Source: DATEJJ01 sp039649115
Lineage (GTDB): Bacteria > Actinomycetota > Actinomycetes > Mycobacteriales > Micromonosporaceae
Assembly (NCBI GenBank): GCA_039649115.1
Contig: JBBWZQ010000331.1
Span: forward strand, 1-14,906
Direction: 5' to 3'
DNA length: 14,906 bases
In this document: positions 7,806 to 14,037 of the stretch, one piece after another
How the letters are laid out: every line of letters begins with the position of its first letter
Position numbering within the stretch: the stretch's first letter is position 1
The notes under the pieces: model-generated
What the model was told of the DNA's origin: nothing
The model's input: only the letters and a program-made list of their open reading frames with translations
Databases searched by the model: none
Position numbers and translations under genes: made by a program

Positions 7806-8381
7806 ATGGTTGCCAGTCCGGACGGCGTGACGCTCACCCAGCACGCTGCCCACGAAGTCCCGGCGCTTCTTGACGAGCTTTGCGATGTCTACGCAGATGC
7901 CTACGGCAGCGTTCCCGGTGAGGACACGACGGTAAAGACAGCCGCCTTTCGTGATCGTGCTACCAAGGCGCTGCAGGCGCGCAGCTACTCACTCGTGACC
8001 GCACACGCGGATGACCAGATCATCGGATTCGCCTTCGGCTACAGCCTGCGACCGGAACGCGGTTGGTGGGACGGCCTGCGACCGGAGCCGCCGGACGGCT
8101 TCGCCACCGAGACCGGCGACCGGACCGCCGTACTGGCAGAAATCGAGGTTCGCCGTGCATGGCAAGGCCGAGGTATCGGCAGGGCGCTGCACGACGCCTT
8201 CTTGTCACGCCGCACCGAGGAACGCGCGACGCTGTCCAGCAATCCCGAAGCGGTGACCACTCATAAGTTGTATGGACGGTGGGGCTGGCGCAGAATGGGT
8301 ACGGTTCCCGGCAAGCCAGGCGCGTACTACCGCGAGTACGTTCAATTCGTCATGCCGCTGCCGCCAGTCCAAGCGCCGTAA
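7806..8381 (+). CDS. GNAT-family N-acetyltransferase
   Basis: 191 residues. The acetyl-CoA binding core is EIEVRRAWQGRGIGRALHDA (112-131), containing the Q/RxxGxG/A motif as Q120-GRGIG. It is preceded by a beta-4-like strand (QIIGFAFGYS). Motif B follows (NPEAVTTHKLYGRWGWRRMG), with the Tyr/Trp pattern common in small-molecule or antibiotic acetyltransferases. Substrate unknown. The gene begins 65 bases after the phosphatase stop, apparently with its own promoter. Its last 40 bases overlap the 3' end of the convergent HTH-TPR gene. Codon use differs sharply from the upstream genes: 19 of its first 53 codons end in A or T, against 0 of 53 in the phosphatase gene, a sign of separate ancestry. 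GNAT family is firm. Confidence 0.9.
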   Translation: MVASPDGVTLTQHAAHEVPALLDELCDVYADAYGSVPGEDTTVKTAAFRDRATKALQARSYSLVTAHADDQIIGFAFGYSLRPERGWWDGLRPEPPDGFATETGDRTAVLAEIEVRRAWQGRGIGRALHDAFLSRRTEERATLSSNPEAVTTHKLYGRWGWRRMGTVPGKPGAYYREYVQFVMPLPPVQAP

Positions 8382-9979
8382 CCATTCAATCGCTCGTCGA
8401 GTTCACGAACCGCCTTCGTGCGCTCCCACGGCGACAGCGCTTCGCGCAAGGCACCGATCCGCTGTGTGAGTCGGTGGGACACGCCCATCGCAGTCAGCTT
8501 CGCCACGTCCCCGATGATCGCGGTAGCTTCCGCGACGGCGCTCTGCTGAATATGTGCCTCGGCGCGGAACAGCAGGGTAAACGTGTAGTCGTGCAGATTG
8601 GCTGGGTCGATCAACCGCAACGACGTGTCGATGGCGTCCAGCGCGGCATCCGGTCGCCGGAACCTGACCGCGCTCTCGGCCTCCGTCCGCCAGTAGAACG
8701 ACTCACCGTAGAAGTACCACCAAGCGCCGGGTCGTGTCGTATTCGGAGTAAGCGCGGCGACGCGTTCACGATCGAGGGCGGCCCGGCAGTTGTCCGGCTG
8801 ATTGTCTCCGATGTAGGCACGCACCAGCACGTCGGCTGCGTAGGCGCGGGCAATCGGGCTGTCGAGTTGCTCGGCCCAGGCGGCAGCGGCCACGGCATGG
8901 TCGATCCCGATGCGCGGTCGCCCCTGCCAGGTCGCCAGGTGGCTCATCGTGCAGAGGACGTAAGTCACCAGCTCGACGTTGTGGGCATCGTGGGCCGCGC
9001 TGCGGGCTTCGTCGTAGTAGTGCTGGGCGGTCGGGTAGTCACCCAAGTTGAAACACGACCAGCCAGCCAGTTGGGTCAGCTCGGCATACGCCGAGACCGC
9101 TCGGTCCTGGAAGTCCGTGGGTGCCACCTTCGCCAAGCGGTGTGCGAGCTGGCGGTGAGCCATGACGCTCTGCAATGTCAGGCGTGGACCTACGACATCG
9201 CCCTGCCTGCGAAGGCTGCTGACGGTGCCTTCGAGATAGCGGAGAGCGGGCTCGTCGAAGTCAGCGGGGTCAAGCACCACCCGCGCCACGTGGCCATGCT
9301 CATCGGGATCGAGCGTATTGAACAGCGGCGCGGCGGCGGCCATGGTCAACGCCGCGCTCACCTTCGCGAGTAAGGTGCGGCGACTGACGTTCGGATCAAG
9401 CTGATGGAACCACATCACGATGACCTGTGCCAATTCATTGAGGTTGACTGTCTGGAGCTGATCGGCAAGCGAGTCGGCGGTGCCGGACAAGGCGGGCGGC
9501 GAGTGCTCACGGTGTCCTGCCCTCGGCTGGCTCAGAAGGTCGACAAACAGGGCAGTGGTTTGCACGGGACCGACGACTTCGCCTGTGCGCACGACAGGCG
9601 CGCCGCCCTCGTTGACAGTGCCCGCGTGGGCGTCGTCACGGTCGCGATAATTCGGTAGATCTCCGAGCAGATCCGCGACGCTGCACTCATAGAGTTCCGC
9701 GAGTCGGGAGAGCACGGCCAGCGATGGGGCGTGTCCCGTATTGGCCGGCCACACCTCCCAGTAGGAAATGTGCTTGAGCGTCTTGAGGTCATCGGGCCAG
9801 CGCCGACACCACTCATGTGCGACCCTTTCCTGACTCCACCCGTGCGCATACCTGAACGCGACGCGGGCATTGACGTGGTAGCGCGACCGGAACACTTCGG
9901 CGATCTCCACCCACGTCTTTCCCTGCACCCGCAACAGCCGCATGAGCTGCTCGCGCTGGTACTTCTGGCTCCCGGGCAC
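8342..9979 (-). CDS. HTH-TPR regulatory protein (actinobacterial XRE-like N-terminus with TPR array)
   Basis: 545 residues, no TM. The N-terminus (MPGSQKYQREQLMRLLRVQG, then TWVEIAEVFRSRYHVNARVA and a second block with LAVLSRLAELYECSVADLLG) matches the DNA-binding head of a large actinobacterial group that couples an XRE-type helix-turn-helix to a helical repeat body. The rest is helical and Ala/Leu-rich with TPR-like repeats (for example DFQDRAVSAYAELTQLAGWS, NLGDYPTAQHYYDEARSAAH). These TPRs probably sense a peptide or protein partner. GTG start at 9979 has AGGGG 6 bases upstream. It faces the GNAT gene tail-to-tail and is divergent from the small cysteine-protein run. A 14-mer in its upstream region recurs before that run, suggesting shared or autoregulation. 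Family-level call firm; target genes are inferred. Confidence 0.87.
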   Translation of the reverse strand: MPGSQKYQREQLMRLLRVQGKTWVEIAEVFRSRYHVNARVAFRYAHGWSQERVAHEWCRRWPDDLKTLKHISYWEVWPANTGHAPSLAVLSRLAELYECSVADLLGDLPNYRDRDDAHAGTVNEGGAPVVRTGEVVGPVQTTALFVDLLSQPRAGHREHSPPALSGTADSLADQLQTVNLNELAQVIVMWFHQLDPNVSRRTLLAKVSAALTMAAAAPLFNTLDPDEHGHVARVVLDPADFDEPALRYLEGTVSSLRRQGDVVGPRLTLQSVMAHRQLAHRLAKVAPTDFQDRAVSAYAELTQLAGWSCFNLGDYPTAQHYYDEARSAAHDAHNVELVTYVLCTMSHLATWQGRPRIGIDHAVAAAAWAEQLDSPIARAYAADVLVRAYIGDNQPDNCRAALDRERVAALTPNTTRPGAWWYFYGESFYWRTEAESAVRFRRPDAALDAIDTSLRLIDPANLHDYTFTLLFRAEAHIQQSAVAEATAIIGDVAKLTAMGVSHRLTQRIGALREALSPWERTKAVRELDERLNGYGAWTGGSGMTN

Positions 9980-10039
9980 CGGCTTCCCCTTATGACGGCG
10001 TTCATGGTCAGCTTGAACACGCGCCTCCTACCAAGAACA

Positions 10040-10053
10040 TTACCCGTTGTCTC
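10040..10053 (-). promoter_or_regulatory. 14-mer GAGACAACGGGTAA, copy 1 (facing the HTH-TPR gene)
   Basis: Exact 14-base match to the plus-strand copy at 10192-10205, oriented toward the HTH-TPR start 61 bases downstream. Both copies are also preceded by GAGCG one or two bases before the 14-mer. Placement in front of each of two divergent transcripts suggests a regulator binding site or a promoter element. Confidence 0.55.
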
Positions 10054-10191
10054 TCCGCTCACCGGGCCCAGCTCAAAGTTCCCCCATCGACCGGGAATTC
10101 TTCGGCGATACCTGTCCGGTGGCGTGGTAGGTCGTCACGGTGCGTGCTGGCAGTGTCGAGGGCAGGCACCGAGGCGGGCGCCCAAGAGCGC

Positions 10192-10205
10192 GAGACAACG
10201 GGTAA
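10192..10205 (+). promoter_or_regulatory. 14-mer GAGACAACGGGTAA, copy 2 (facing the small-protein run)
   Basis: Plus-strand copy, 75 bases upstream of the ATG at 10281. Identical in all 14 positions to the minus-strand copy at 10040-10053 and facing the opposite way. Most likely an operator read by the HTH-TPR protein (inference). Confidence 0.55.
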
Positions 10206-10280
10206 GCCTCCGGCCCCTGCCGCCGCTTTGGCAGCTCGCCCGTCTCGGTGCCGATCCGATCTCGCGAAAGGACGGACCTC

Positions 10281-10457
10281 ATGCCGGCGACAGTCGCCAT
10301 ACCGGCTCTTGTGATTGTGGCCCTGCTGGGATGGGTGTCAGGCATGGCGACGCTCAAACGGACACGGCTGTGGTGCCCACGATGTGAGCGCGCGTTGACC
10401 TGCAGCAGTTGCCGTGGCGTGAGTGGCCAGCGGCGGCTTCCGGCTGGCGCATCGTGA
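10281..10457 (+). CDS. Small membrane protein with zinc-ribbon-like Cys motif
   Basis: 58 residues. One hydrophobic helix (about 4-24, VAIPALVIVALLGWVSGMAT) is followed by a positive patch (LKRTRL) and a C-x2-C-x5-C-x2-C motif (C32, C35, C41, C44 in WCPRCERALTCSSC). The Cys motif would sit in the cytoplasm and could bind zinc. I do not recognise a named family, though small one-TM proteins of this kind are common in actinomycetes. ATG at 10281 is preceded by AAAGGA 8 bases upstream; an in-frame ATG at 10248 lacks support. It is the first gene of the run divergent from the HTH-TPR gene, and its 3' end overlaps the next gene by 49 bases. Confidence 0.6.
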   Translation: MPATVAIPALVIVALLGWVSGMATLKRTRLWCPRCERALTCSSCRGVSGQRRLPAGAS

Positions 10458-10693
10458 TCGACACCAGCTCGGGTACCGGCTACCTCGCCACCAGCGGCCG
10501 GGAGCAGCTCGACCGGGCGCAGGCCGAGCTCCGTGAACATCTGCAGGTGGACCTACGGGGACGGTGCACGACCTGCGAGGACACCGACCCATGCCGGCGC
10601 CGGAGCGCTCTGACCGACATCATCCTCGGCTACGGCAGCCTGCCGAGGCGGCGGCCGGGATCCACTCGATCAGGGTTCAGGCGAGTGATATGA
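10409..10693 (+). CDS. Small cysteine-containing protein, unknown function
   Basis: 94 residues. The N-terminal half (WREWPAAASGWRIVIDTSSG, then TGYLATSGREQLDRAQAELR) reads as a strand plus helix. It is followed by C53-T-T-C56-x5-C62 (RCTTCEDTDPCRRRSAL) and a basic tail. C-x2-C-x5-C followed by basic residues and AL resembles the P-C-x4-A-L block of the next protein, hinting at related metal-binding modules. The start is uncertain: TTG at 10409 has no ribosome site, and there is no ATG or GTG upstream before the in-frame stop at 10385. Translation is probably coupled to the preceding overlapping gene. The stop overlaps the next start as ATGA. No function assigned. Confidence 0.6.
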   Translation: MPWREWPAAASGWRIVIDTSSGTGYLATSGREQLDRAQAELREHLQVDLRGRCTTCEDTDPCRRRSALTDIILGYGSLPRRRPGSTRSGFRRVI

Positions 10694-11037
10694 GCGGGGA
10701 GCATCGGCCGCTTCGTCCACTGTGGACGTGCGTGGAGGATGGCGAGCCATGGCCATGCGCTCCAGCCCGGAGGGCGCTGGCTGTGCGCCACTCCAATCAG
10801 GAAGCACTGGCTCGGCAGATGCTGTGGCTGATTGCGACGGCGGCCGACGATCTCCAGTTGGGACCGACAAGGTTGTACCGGCGGTTTGTAGGCTGGACGC
10901 TGCCCGCGTATCGGGCCTGCCGGGTATGCGGCCGGAGCGGGCATGACGTGCTACCGGGGTTGCCGCCGCGCCTGTTTCCCTGTGATGCCCAAGCCATCGA
11001 GCCCGCCCGATCCGCAGGGGAAGGAGCCGTCTCATGA
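10690..11037 (+). CDS. Small PWPC-motif cysteine protein, unknown function
   Basis: 115 residues from an ATG overlapping the previous stop (ATGA). An N-terminal WTCVEDGEPWPCAPARRAL motif (C14, C23) is followed by a helical middle (LARQMLWLIATAADDLQLGP, then TRLYRRFVGWT). A second Cys group follows (C77-R-V-C80 ... C98). I recognise the PWPC-x3-R-x-AL plus GWT layout from actinomycete proteins of about 100 residues that sit near HTH/TPR regulators; I know no assigned function. It could bind zinc through C14/C23 and C77/C80/C98 (inference). The stop overlaps the start of a 15-codon ORF. Longer forms beginning at 10564 would lie inside the preceding gene and are rejected. Confidence 0.68.
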   Translation: MSGEHRPLRPLWTCVEDGEPWPCAPARRALAVRHSNQEALARQMLWLIATAADDLQLGPTRLYRRFVGWTLPAYRACRVCGRSGHDVLPGLPPRLFPCDAQAIEPARSAGEGAVS

Positions 11038-11081
11038 GGTCTTTCGCCGCGATCACCAGCGCGGTCCACTACCACGCCTGA
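11034..11081 (+). CDS. Candidate 15-residue peptide ORF
   Basis: MRSFAAITSAVHYHA then TGA. AAGGAG lies 7 bases before its ATG, the best ribosome site in this run, and the ATG overlaps the preceding stop (ATGA). Its stop falls at the base of the terminator hairpin. It may be a real micropeptide, the remnant of a truncated gene, or a chance ORF. Confidence 0.4.
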   Translation: MRSFAAITSAVHYHA

Positions 11082-11106
11082 CCTGCACCGGCAGGTCACG
11101 GCGTGG
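11072..11106. terminator. Strong hairpin, bidirectional terminator between convergent transcripts
   Basis: Stem TGACCTGC (11079-11086), loop ACCG, complement GCAGGTCA (11091-11098). The stem is extended by CCACGCC (11072-11078) pairing with GGCGTGG (11100-11106) around one bulged C at 11099: 15 base pairs in all. No U-tract on the plus side. It contains the stop of the 15-codon ORF and the pectinesterase stop (11096-11098). Confidence 0.8.
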
Positions 11107-12325
11107 CCGCGCTCGGACCGAAGTTGTCGTGCTCCCAGAGCCGGTTGTAGTTCGGGTCGTCCAGGTCGCGGCCGGGATCGACGCGCGCGAGGAACGGTCG
11201 CGCGGTCGTCGCGGCCGGTGCCCAGGGCGCGGCGGCGTCGAAGCCGGGACCGAGGTAGCTGTCCCGGATGACGAGCTGACCGTTGGGCGTGACGCCGGGC
11301 AGGTACCCCGTCGCGCTGGCACCCATGTCCCAGGCCCGGCCGAAGCGCCCGGTCGGCGCCGCGACGTATCCGCTGTCGGCGGTGAGCCGGCTGCGCCGGA
11401 CCAGGTACCCGTACCGGTAGGTGGGGGCGGTGTCGGGGGCGAAGACGACCCCGCCGGCGGGCTTGCGCGTCGATACCAGATGGAACTCGGTGTGTTCGAA
11501 GACGGCGCTGGCCCGGCCGAAGACGAAGTCGGTGTCGCCCTCGACGTAGCTGTCGCGTACCAGGACGCGGGCGATGCGTTCGAGGTCGGCGGCGTTGGCG
11601 CAGAAGGTGTCCTGCCGGCCGATCAGGCGCATCGACTCGAGCTGGGTGCGGTCGGCGTCGGTACGCAGCGCCAGCGCCTGGTGCGTGCCCCGGTCCACCG
11701 TGTCGAGCAGCGTGTTGACGATGGTCAGGCCGCGCAGCTGGAGGTCGGGGCTCTGCGACCAGACCACGGTGGCGCACAGGCCCACGGTCGCGCTCGTCTT
11801 CGTGGCGCAGGACTGGTACATCGACCAGGCGGGGTCGCCCTCGGCGTACTGGCCGGACGGGTTCACCAATGCGGCCCACGCCGCCGGCGTGATGGTGGCG
11901 TCCACCGTGAACTCCAGCCGGACCTCGCCACCGCGTCCACTGTAGAGAGTCAGTGGCGGGCCGCCGGCCGGGATGAACACCGTCCCGGGGTACGTGCCGG
12001 GCAGCACCTCGACGTACCGGCGCCGGGTGCCGCCGGCGCGGACGGCCGCGTTCACCGCTGCCTGGACACTGCCGCCCTGGCGCACCAGGTAGTCCGGCCG
12101 GATCCCGGCGACCCTGATCCGGCCGGGGTGCCACGGGTCCCAGGTCGGCGCGGCGTAGGTGCCTGACCAGCCCAGGTAGCTGCCCGGACTGTACGGCGCG
12201 GCCTCGGCGGCGGCGAGGACCGGTCGCGCCGCGGTACCCGGCGGGACCTGCGTCGAGTGAGCGTGGCCGGGGACGGCCAGTCCGAAAGCCAGCAGGGCCA
12301 CGCCGAGGGAACGTGCGCGTCTCAT
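11096..12325 (-). CDS. Secreted pectinesterase (carbohydrate esterase family 8)
   Basis: 409 residues with an N-terminal signal peptide (MRRARSLGVALLAFGLAVPG, then HAHS), so exported. It removes methyl esters from homogalacturonan. The right-handed beta-helix landmarks are in order: Q216 in THQALALRTDADRTQLESMR, catalytic Q238-D239 in GRQDTF, the second catalytic Asp D266 in YVEGDTDFVFG, and R330 in GRAWD, standing for the LGRPW arginine. Length and the ALRTDADRTQLE block recall the YbhC/PemB branch rather than plant enzymes. ATG at 12325 has GAGG 7 bases upstream. The stop lies in the hairpin shared with the convergent run. The upstream spacer holds TGATCA palindromes that could be operators. 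No other pectin gene is present, so it appears as a single-gene unit; a plant-debris lifestyle is an inference. Confidence 0.93.
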   Translation of the reverse strand: MRRARSLGVALLAFGLAVPGHAHSTQVPPGTAARPVLAAAEAAPYSPGSYLGWSGTYAAPTWDPWHPGRIRVAGIRPDYLVRQGGSVQAAVNAAVRAGGTRRRYVEVLPGTYPGTVFIPAGGPPLTLYSGRGGEVRLEFTVDATITPAAWAALVNPSGQYAEGDPAWSMYQSCATKTSATVGLCATVVWSQSPDLQLRGLTIVNTLLDTVDRGTHQALALRTDADRTQLESMRLIGRQDTFCANAADLERIARVLVRDSYVEGDTDFVFGRASAVFEHTEFHLVSTRKPAGGVVFAPDTAPTYRYGYLVRRSRLTADSGYVAAPTGRFGRAWDMGASATGYLPGVTPNGQLVIRDSYLGPGFDAAAPWAPAATTARPFLARVDPGRDLDDPNYNRLWEHDNFGPSAATP

Positions 12326-12547
12326 GTATCGACCTCACCCGCGAAGGAAGTGACGGTGATGGATGGGGGACGCTAGCACTGCAACAGACGGCAACGCGCG
12401 TCGTCGGCCGGAGAAACCTCGACGACAGCGGCGGGGCGGGCGGTCAGCCGCCGTGATCATGCGCCGGCCAGGAATGATCGCGATCCGGCGGAGAAACGTG
12501 CGGCTGAATGCACGATCCTCCGGCAACCTCCGATCAGACCTGCCGCG

Positions 12548-12561
12548 CCCGTGATCACGGG
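12548..12561. promoter_or_regulatory. Perfect 14-bp palindrome CCCGTGATCACGGG
   Basis: Fully self-complementary. Its core CGTGATCACG recurs exactly at 12593-12602, and CCGTGATCA recurs at 12451-12459. Spacing and repetition suggest operators for a dimeric regulator of the pectinesterase gene, about 220 bases upstream of its start. Function inferred only from symmetry. Confidence 0.4.
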
Positions 12562-12592
12562 TGGCCCGGCACCACGCTCGCCCGGCCGCGCA

Positions 12593-12602
12593 CGTGATCA
12601 CG
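12593..12602. promoter_or_regulatory. 10-bp palindrome CGTGATCACG
   Basis: Second copy of the palindrome core, 43 bases from the 14-bp copy (about four helical turns). Candidate operator partner. Confidence 0.35.
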
Positions 12603-12616
12603 GCCGCGGCGAACGT

Positions 12617-12718
12617 CGCGCCGCTGATCGGGAGCTCAGCCGAACAGGAGCGCGCCGCTGGTCGGGAGCTCAGCCGAACAGGAGCGCGCCGCTGGTCGGG
12701 AGCTCAGCCGAACAGGAG
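12617..12718. repeat. 34-bp tandem repeat, three copies, derived from the permease gene 3' end
   Basis: Units 12617-12650, 12651-12684 and 12685-12718. Copies 2 and 3 are identical; copy 1 differs at one base (A instead of G at 12627). Each begins CGCGCCGCTGRTCGG and ends GCCGAACAGGAG. On the minus strand each unit carries CTCCTGTTCGGCTGA, the last codons (LLFG) and stop of the permease gene, followed by the 19 bases after it. The unit nearest the gene is the functional end; the other two are downstream copies. Likely slippage or unequal exchange. Confidence 0.92.
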
Positions 12719-13972
12719 CAAGGCCCCGATCGCGGCGGCGGTGCCGACCAGGCCCAGGCCGGCCCCGGTCAGCACGAACTTGCGCAGCGGCACCGTCACC
12801 CCGGCCGCCCGGCAGCGCTCGTACCAGATCAGCGTGGCCAGCGACGCCCACGGGGTCGCCAGCGGCCCCACGTTGGTGCCGATGAGCAGGCCAAGCAGCG
12901 GCACGTGGTTGGCCAGCGGCACCACCGCCTCGCCCGCGACGTAGGCCGGGAGGTTGTTGAGCACATTGGACATGAGCACGCCGGTGGCGCCGGCGCGGAA
13001 CGTGCCCGCCGCGCCGCCGCCGGTGCCGATGAGGCCGCGGACCAGGTCGTCCAGCCCGTGCCGGCCGATGGTCTGCATCACCAGGAACAGCCCGGTCACG
13101 AAGACGAGCAGCCGCCACGGGATGAGCGCGGGACGCAGCCGGGCACGGTCGCGGACCAGGAAGCCGACGACCACGATCCCGGCGGACACCGAGGACGCGA
13201 CGCCGATCGGCAGGCCGGTGAGGATGCCGATGATGAACAACACGCAGGCCGCGAACGCGATGACGTACAGCACGCGGTCGTGCGGCCGGTGCGCCGGTGG
13301 CGGGGTGTACCGGTCGGCGTCGCGCTCGCCCCGCCGCCAGTACCACAGCCAGAGGAACGCCATGGTGACCGCGATCGCCGCGAGCTGCGGCAGCCACATG
13401 CGCTGCGCGAACTGCACCGGCCGCAGCGCCACCCGGTTGGCGGCCAGCAGGTTGGTGAGGTTGGAGACCGGCAGCAGCAGGCTCGCCGTGTTGGCGAGCC
13501 AGACGGTCGTGATGGCGAGCGGCATGGGCGGGATCGCGAGCTTGCGGGCCAGGGCCAGCATCACCGGGGTCAGCAGGACCGCGGTGGTGTCCAGGTTGAG
13601 GGTGATGGTGTTGAGCGACGCGAAGGCCACACACAACAGGAACAGCAGCAGGTAACTGCCGCGGGCGGTGATGGCCACCCGGGCGGCGATCACGTCGAAC
13701 ACCTCGGCCGCCGCGGTCAGTTCGGCGAGGATGATGACGGTACCGAGGAACAGCAGCAACGGCAGGATCCGGCGTACCGTGGCGTCGGCGTCGGCGAACG
13801 GCAGTGCCCGGGTCGCCACGCACACGGCACCGGCCAGCAGCAGGCCGATCGCGATCCAGTCGAGAACGTGCAGGCGCCGTCGCCTTTCCGGTGCCCGCTC
13901 CTCCACAGCAGCCGATGATCGCACACCGTCGCCCAGCCCCAGCGACACGTCGGGGGTGCCCGCCTCCGTCAA
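12704..13972 (-). CDS. ArsB/SLC13-type (ion transporter superfamily) permease
   Basis: 422 residues with about 10-12 hydrophobic helices, for example WIAIGLLLAGAVCVATRALP, then ILPLLLFLGTVIILAELTAA. Two inverted halves of the IT superfamily are visible: a first hairpin with LNTITLNLDTTAVLLTPVML and ANTASLLLPVSNLTNLLAAN, and a second with MSNVLNNLPAYVAGEAVVPL and GTNVGPLATPWASLATLIWY. The latter resembles ArsB (arsenite efflux) and NhaD-like proteins. No ArsR or ArsC neighbour is present, so arsenite is only a possibility; an organic or other anion is equally open. Start taken as TTG at 13972 with GGAG 7 bases upstream; a GTG at 13948 is an alternative. The stop lies within the last unit of the 34-bp repeat. 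Divergent from the TIR gene across 65 bases. Confidence 0.88.
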   Translation of the reverse strand: MTEAGTPDVSLGLGDGVRSSAAVEERAPERRRRLHVLDWIAIGLLLAGAVCVATRALPFADADATVRRILPLLLFLGTVIILAELTAAAEVFDVIAARVAITARGSYLLLFLLCVAFASLNTITLNLDTTAVLLTPVMLALARKLAIPPMPLAITTVWLANTASLLLPVSNLTNLLAANRVALRPVQFAQRMWLPQLAAIAVTMAFLWLWYWRRGERDADRYTPPPAHRPHDRVLYVIAFAACVLFIIGILTGLPIGVASSVSAGIVVVGFLVRDRARLRPALIPWRLLVFVTGLFLVMQTIGRHGLDDLVRGLIGTGGGAAGTFRAGATGVLMSNVLNNLPAYVAGEAVVPLANHVPLLGLLIGTNVGPLATPWASLATLIWYERCRAAGVTVPLRKFVLTGAGLGLVGTAAAIGALLLFG

Positions 13973-14002
13973 GGACCGGCTCCGGCTGTGCTCCCCGCCA
14001 TC

Positions 14003-14031
14003 TGCACAGGGTATCGAGGCAGGGACATAAT
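14003..14031 (+). promoter_or_regulatory. Candidate promoter of the TIR gene, leaderless
   Basis: -35 TGCACA (14003-14008) and -10 CATAAT (14026-14031) with a 17-base spacer. Transcription would begin around 14038, at the first GTG of the TIR frame. No ribosome site lies at normal distance, which fits a leaderless message. The -35 matches consensus at 4 of 6 positions. Confidence 0.45.
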
Positions 14032-14037
14032 TGCCGC

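Larger units (their letters stand above)
9980..10280. promoter_or_regulatory. Divergent intergenic region between HTH-TPR gene and small-protein run
   Basis: No coding region is supported here. It must hold both divergent promoters. Its one clear structure is the inverted pair of GAGACAACGGGTAA elements listed separately. Candidate -10 hexamers exist (for example TAATGT on the minus strand just after the element), but no convincing -35/-10 pair can be assigned by eye. Confidence 0.6.
12326..12703. promoter_or_regulatory. Intergenic spacer upstream of pectinesterase with palindromes and tandem repeats
   Basis: No gene supported. Moving away from the pectinesterase start, it contains TGATCA at 12454, 12552 and 12595, two of them inside larger palindromes, and then the 34-base tandem repeats at 12617-12718. 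Pectinesterase promoter elements should lie near 12340-12400; TAGCGT on the minus strand at about 12371-12376 is a possible -10, without a good -35. Confidence 0.5.

Noticed and set aside
10073..10540. A 155-codon minus-strand frame across the divergent intergenic region
   Set aside because: It covers the plus-strand small genes antisense and has no domain or ribosome-site support.
10797..12338. A 513-codon minus-strand frame overlapping the pectinesterase
   Set aside because: It is Arg/Pro-rich with no domain, and it shares its region with a frame carrying all the pectinesterase motifs.
12617..12718. Three regular 34-base repeats as a CRISPR array
   Set aside because: The units abut with no spacers and include coding sequence of the permease gene.
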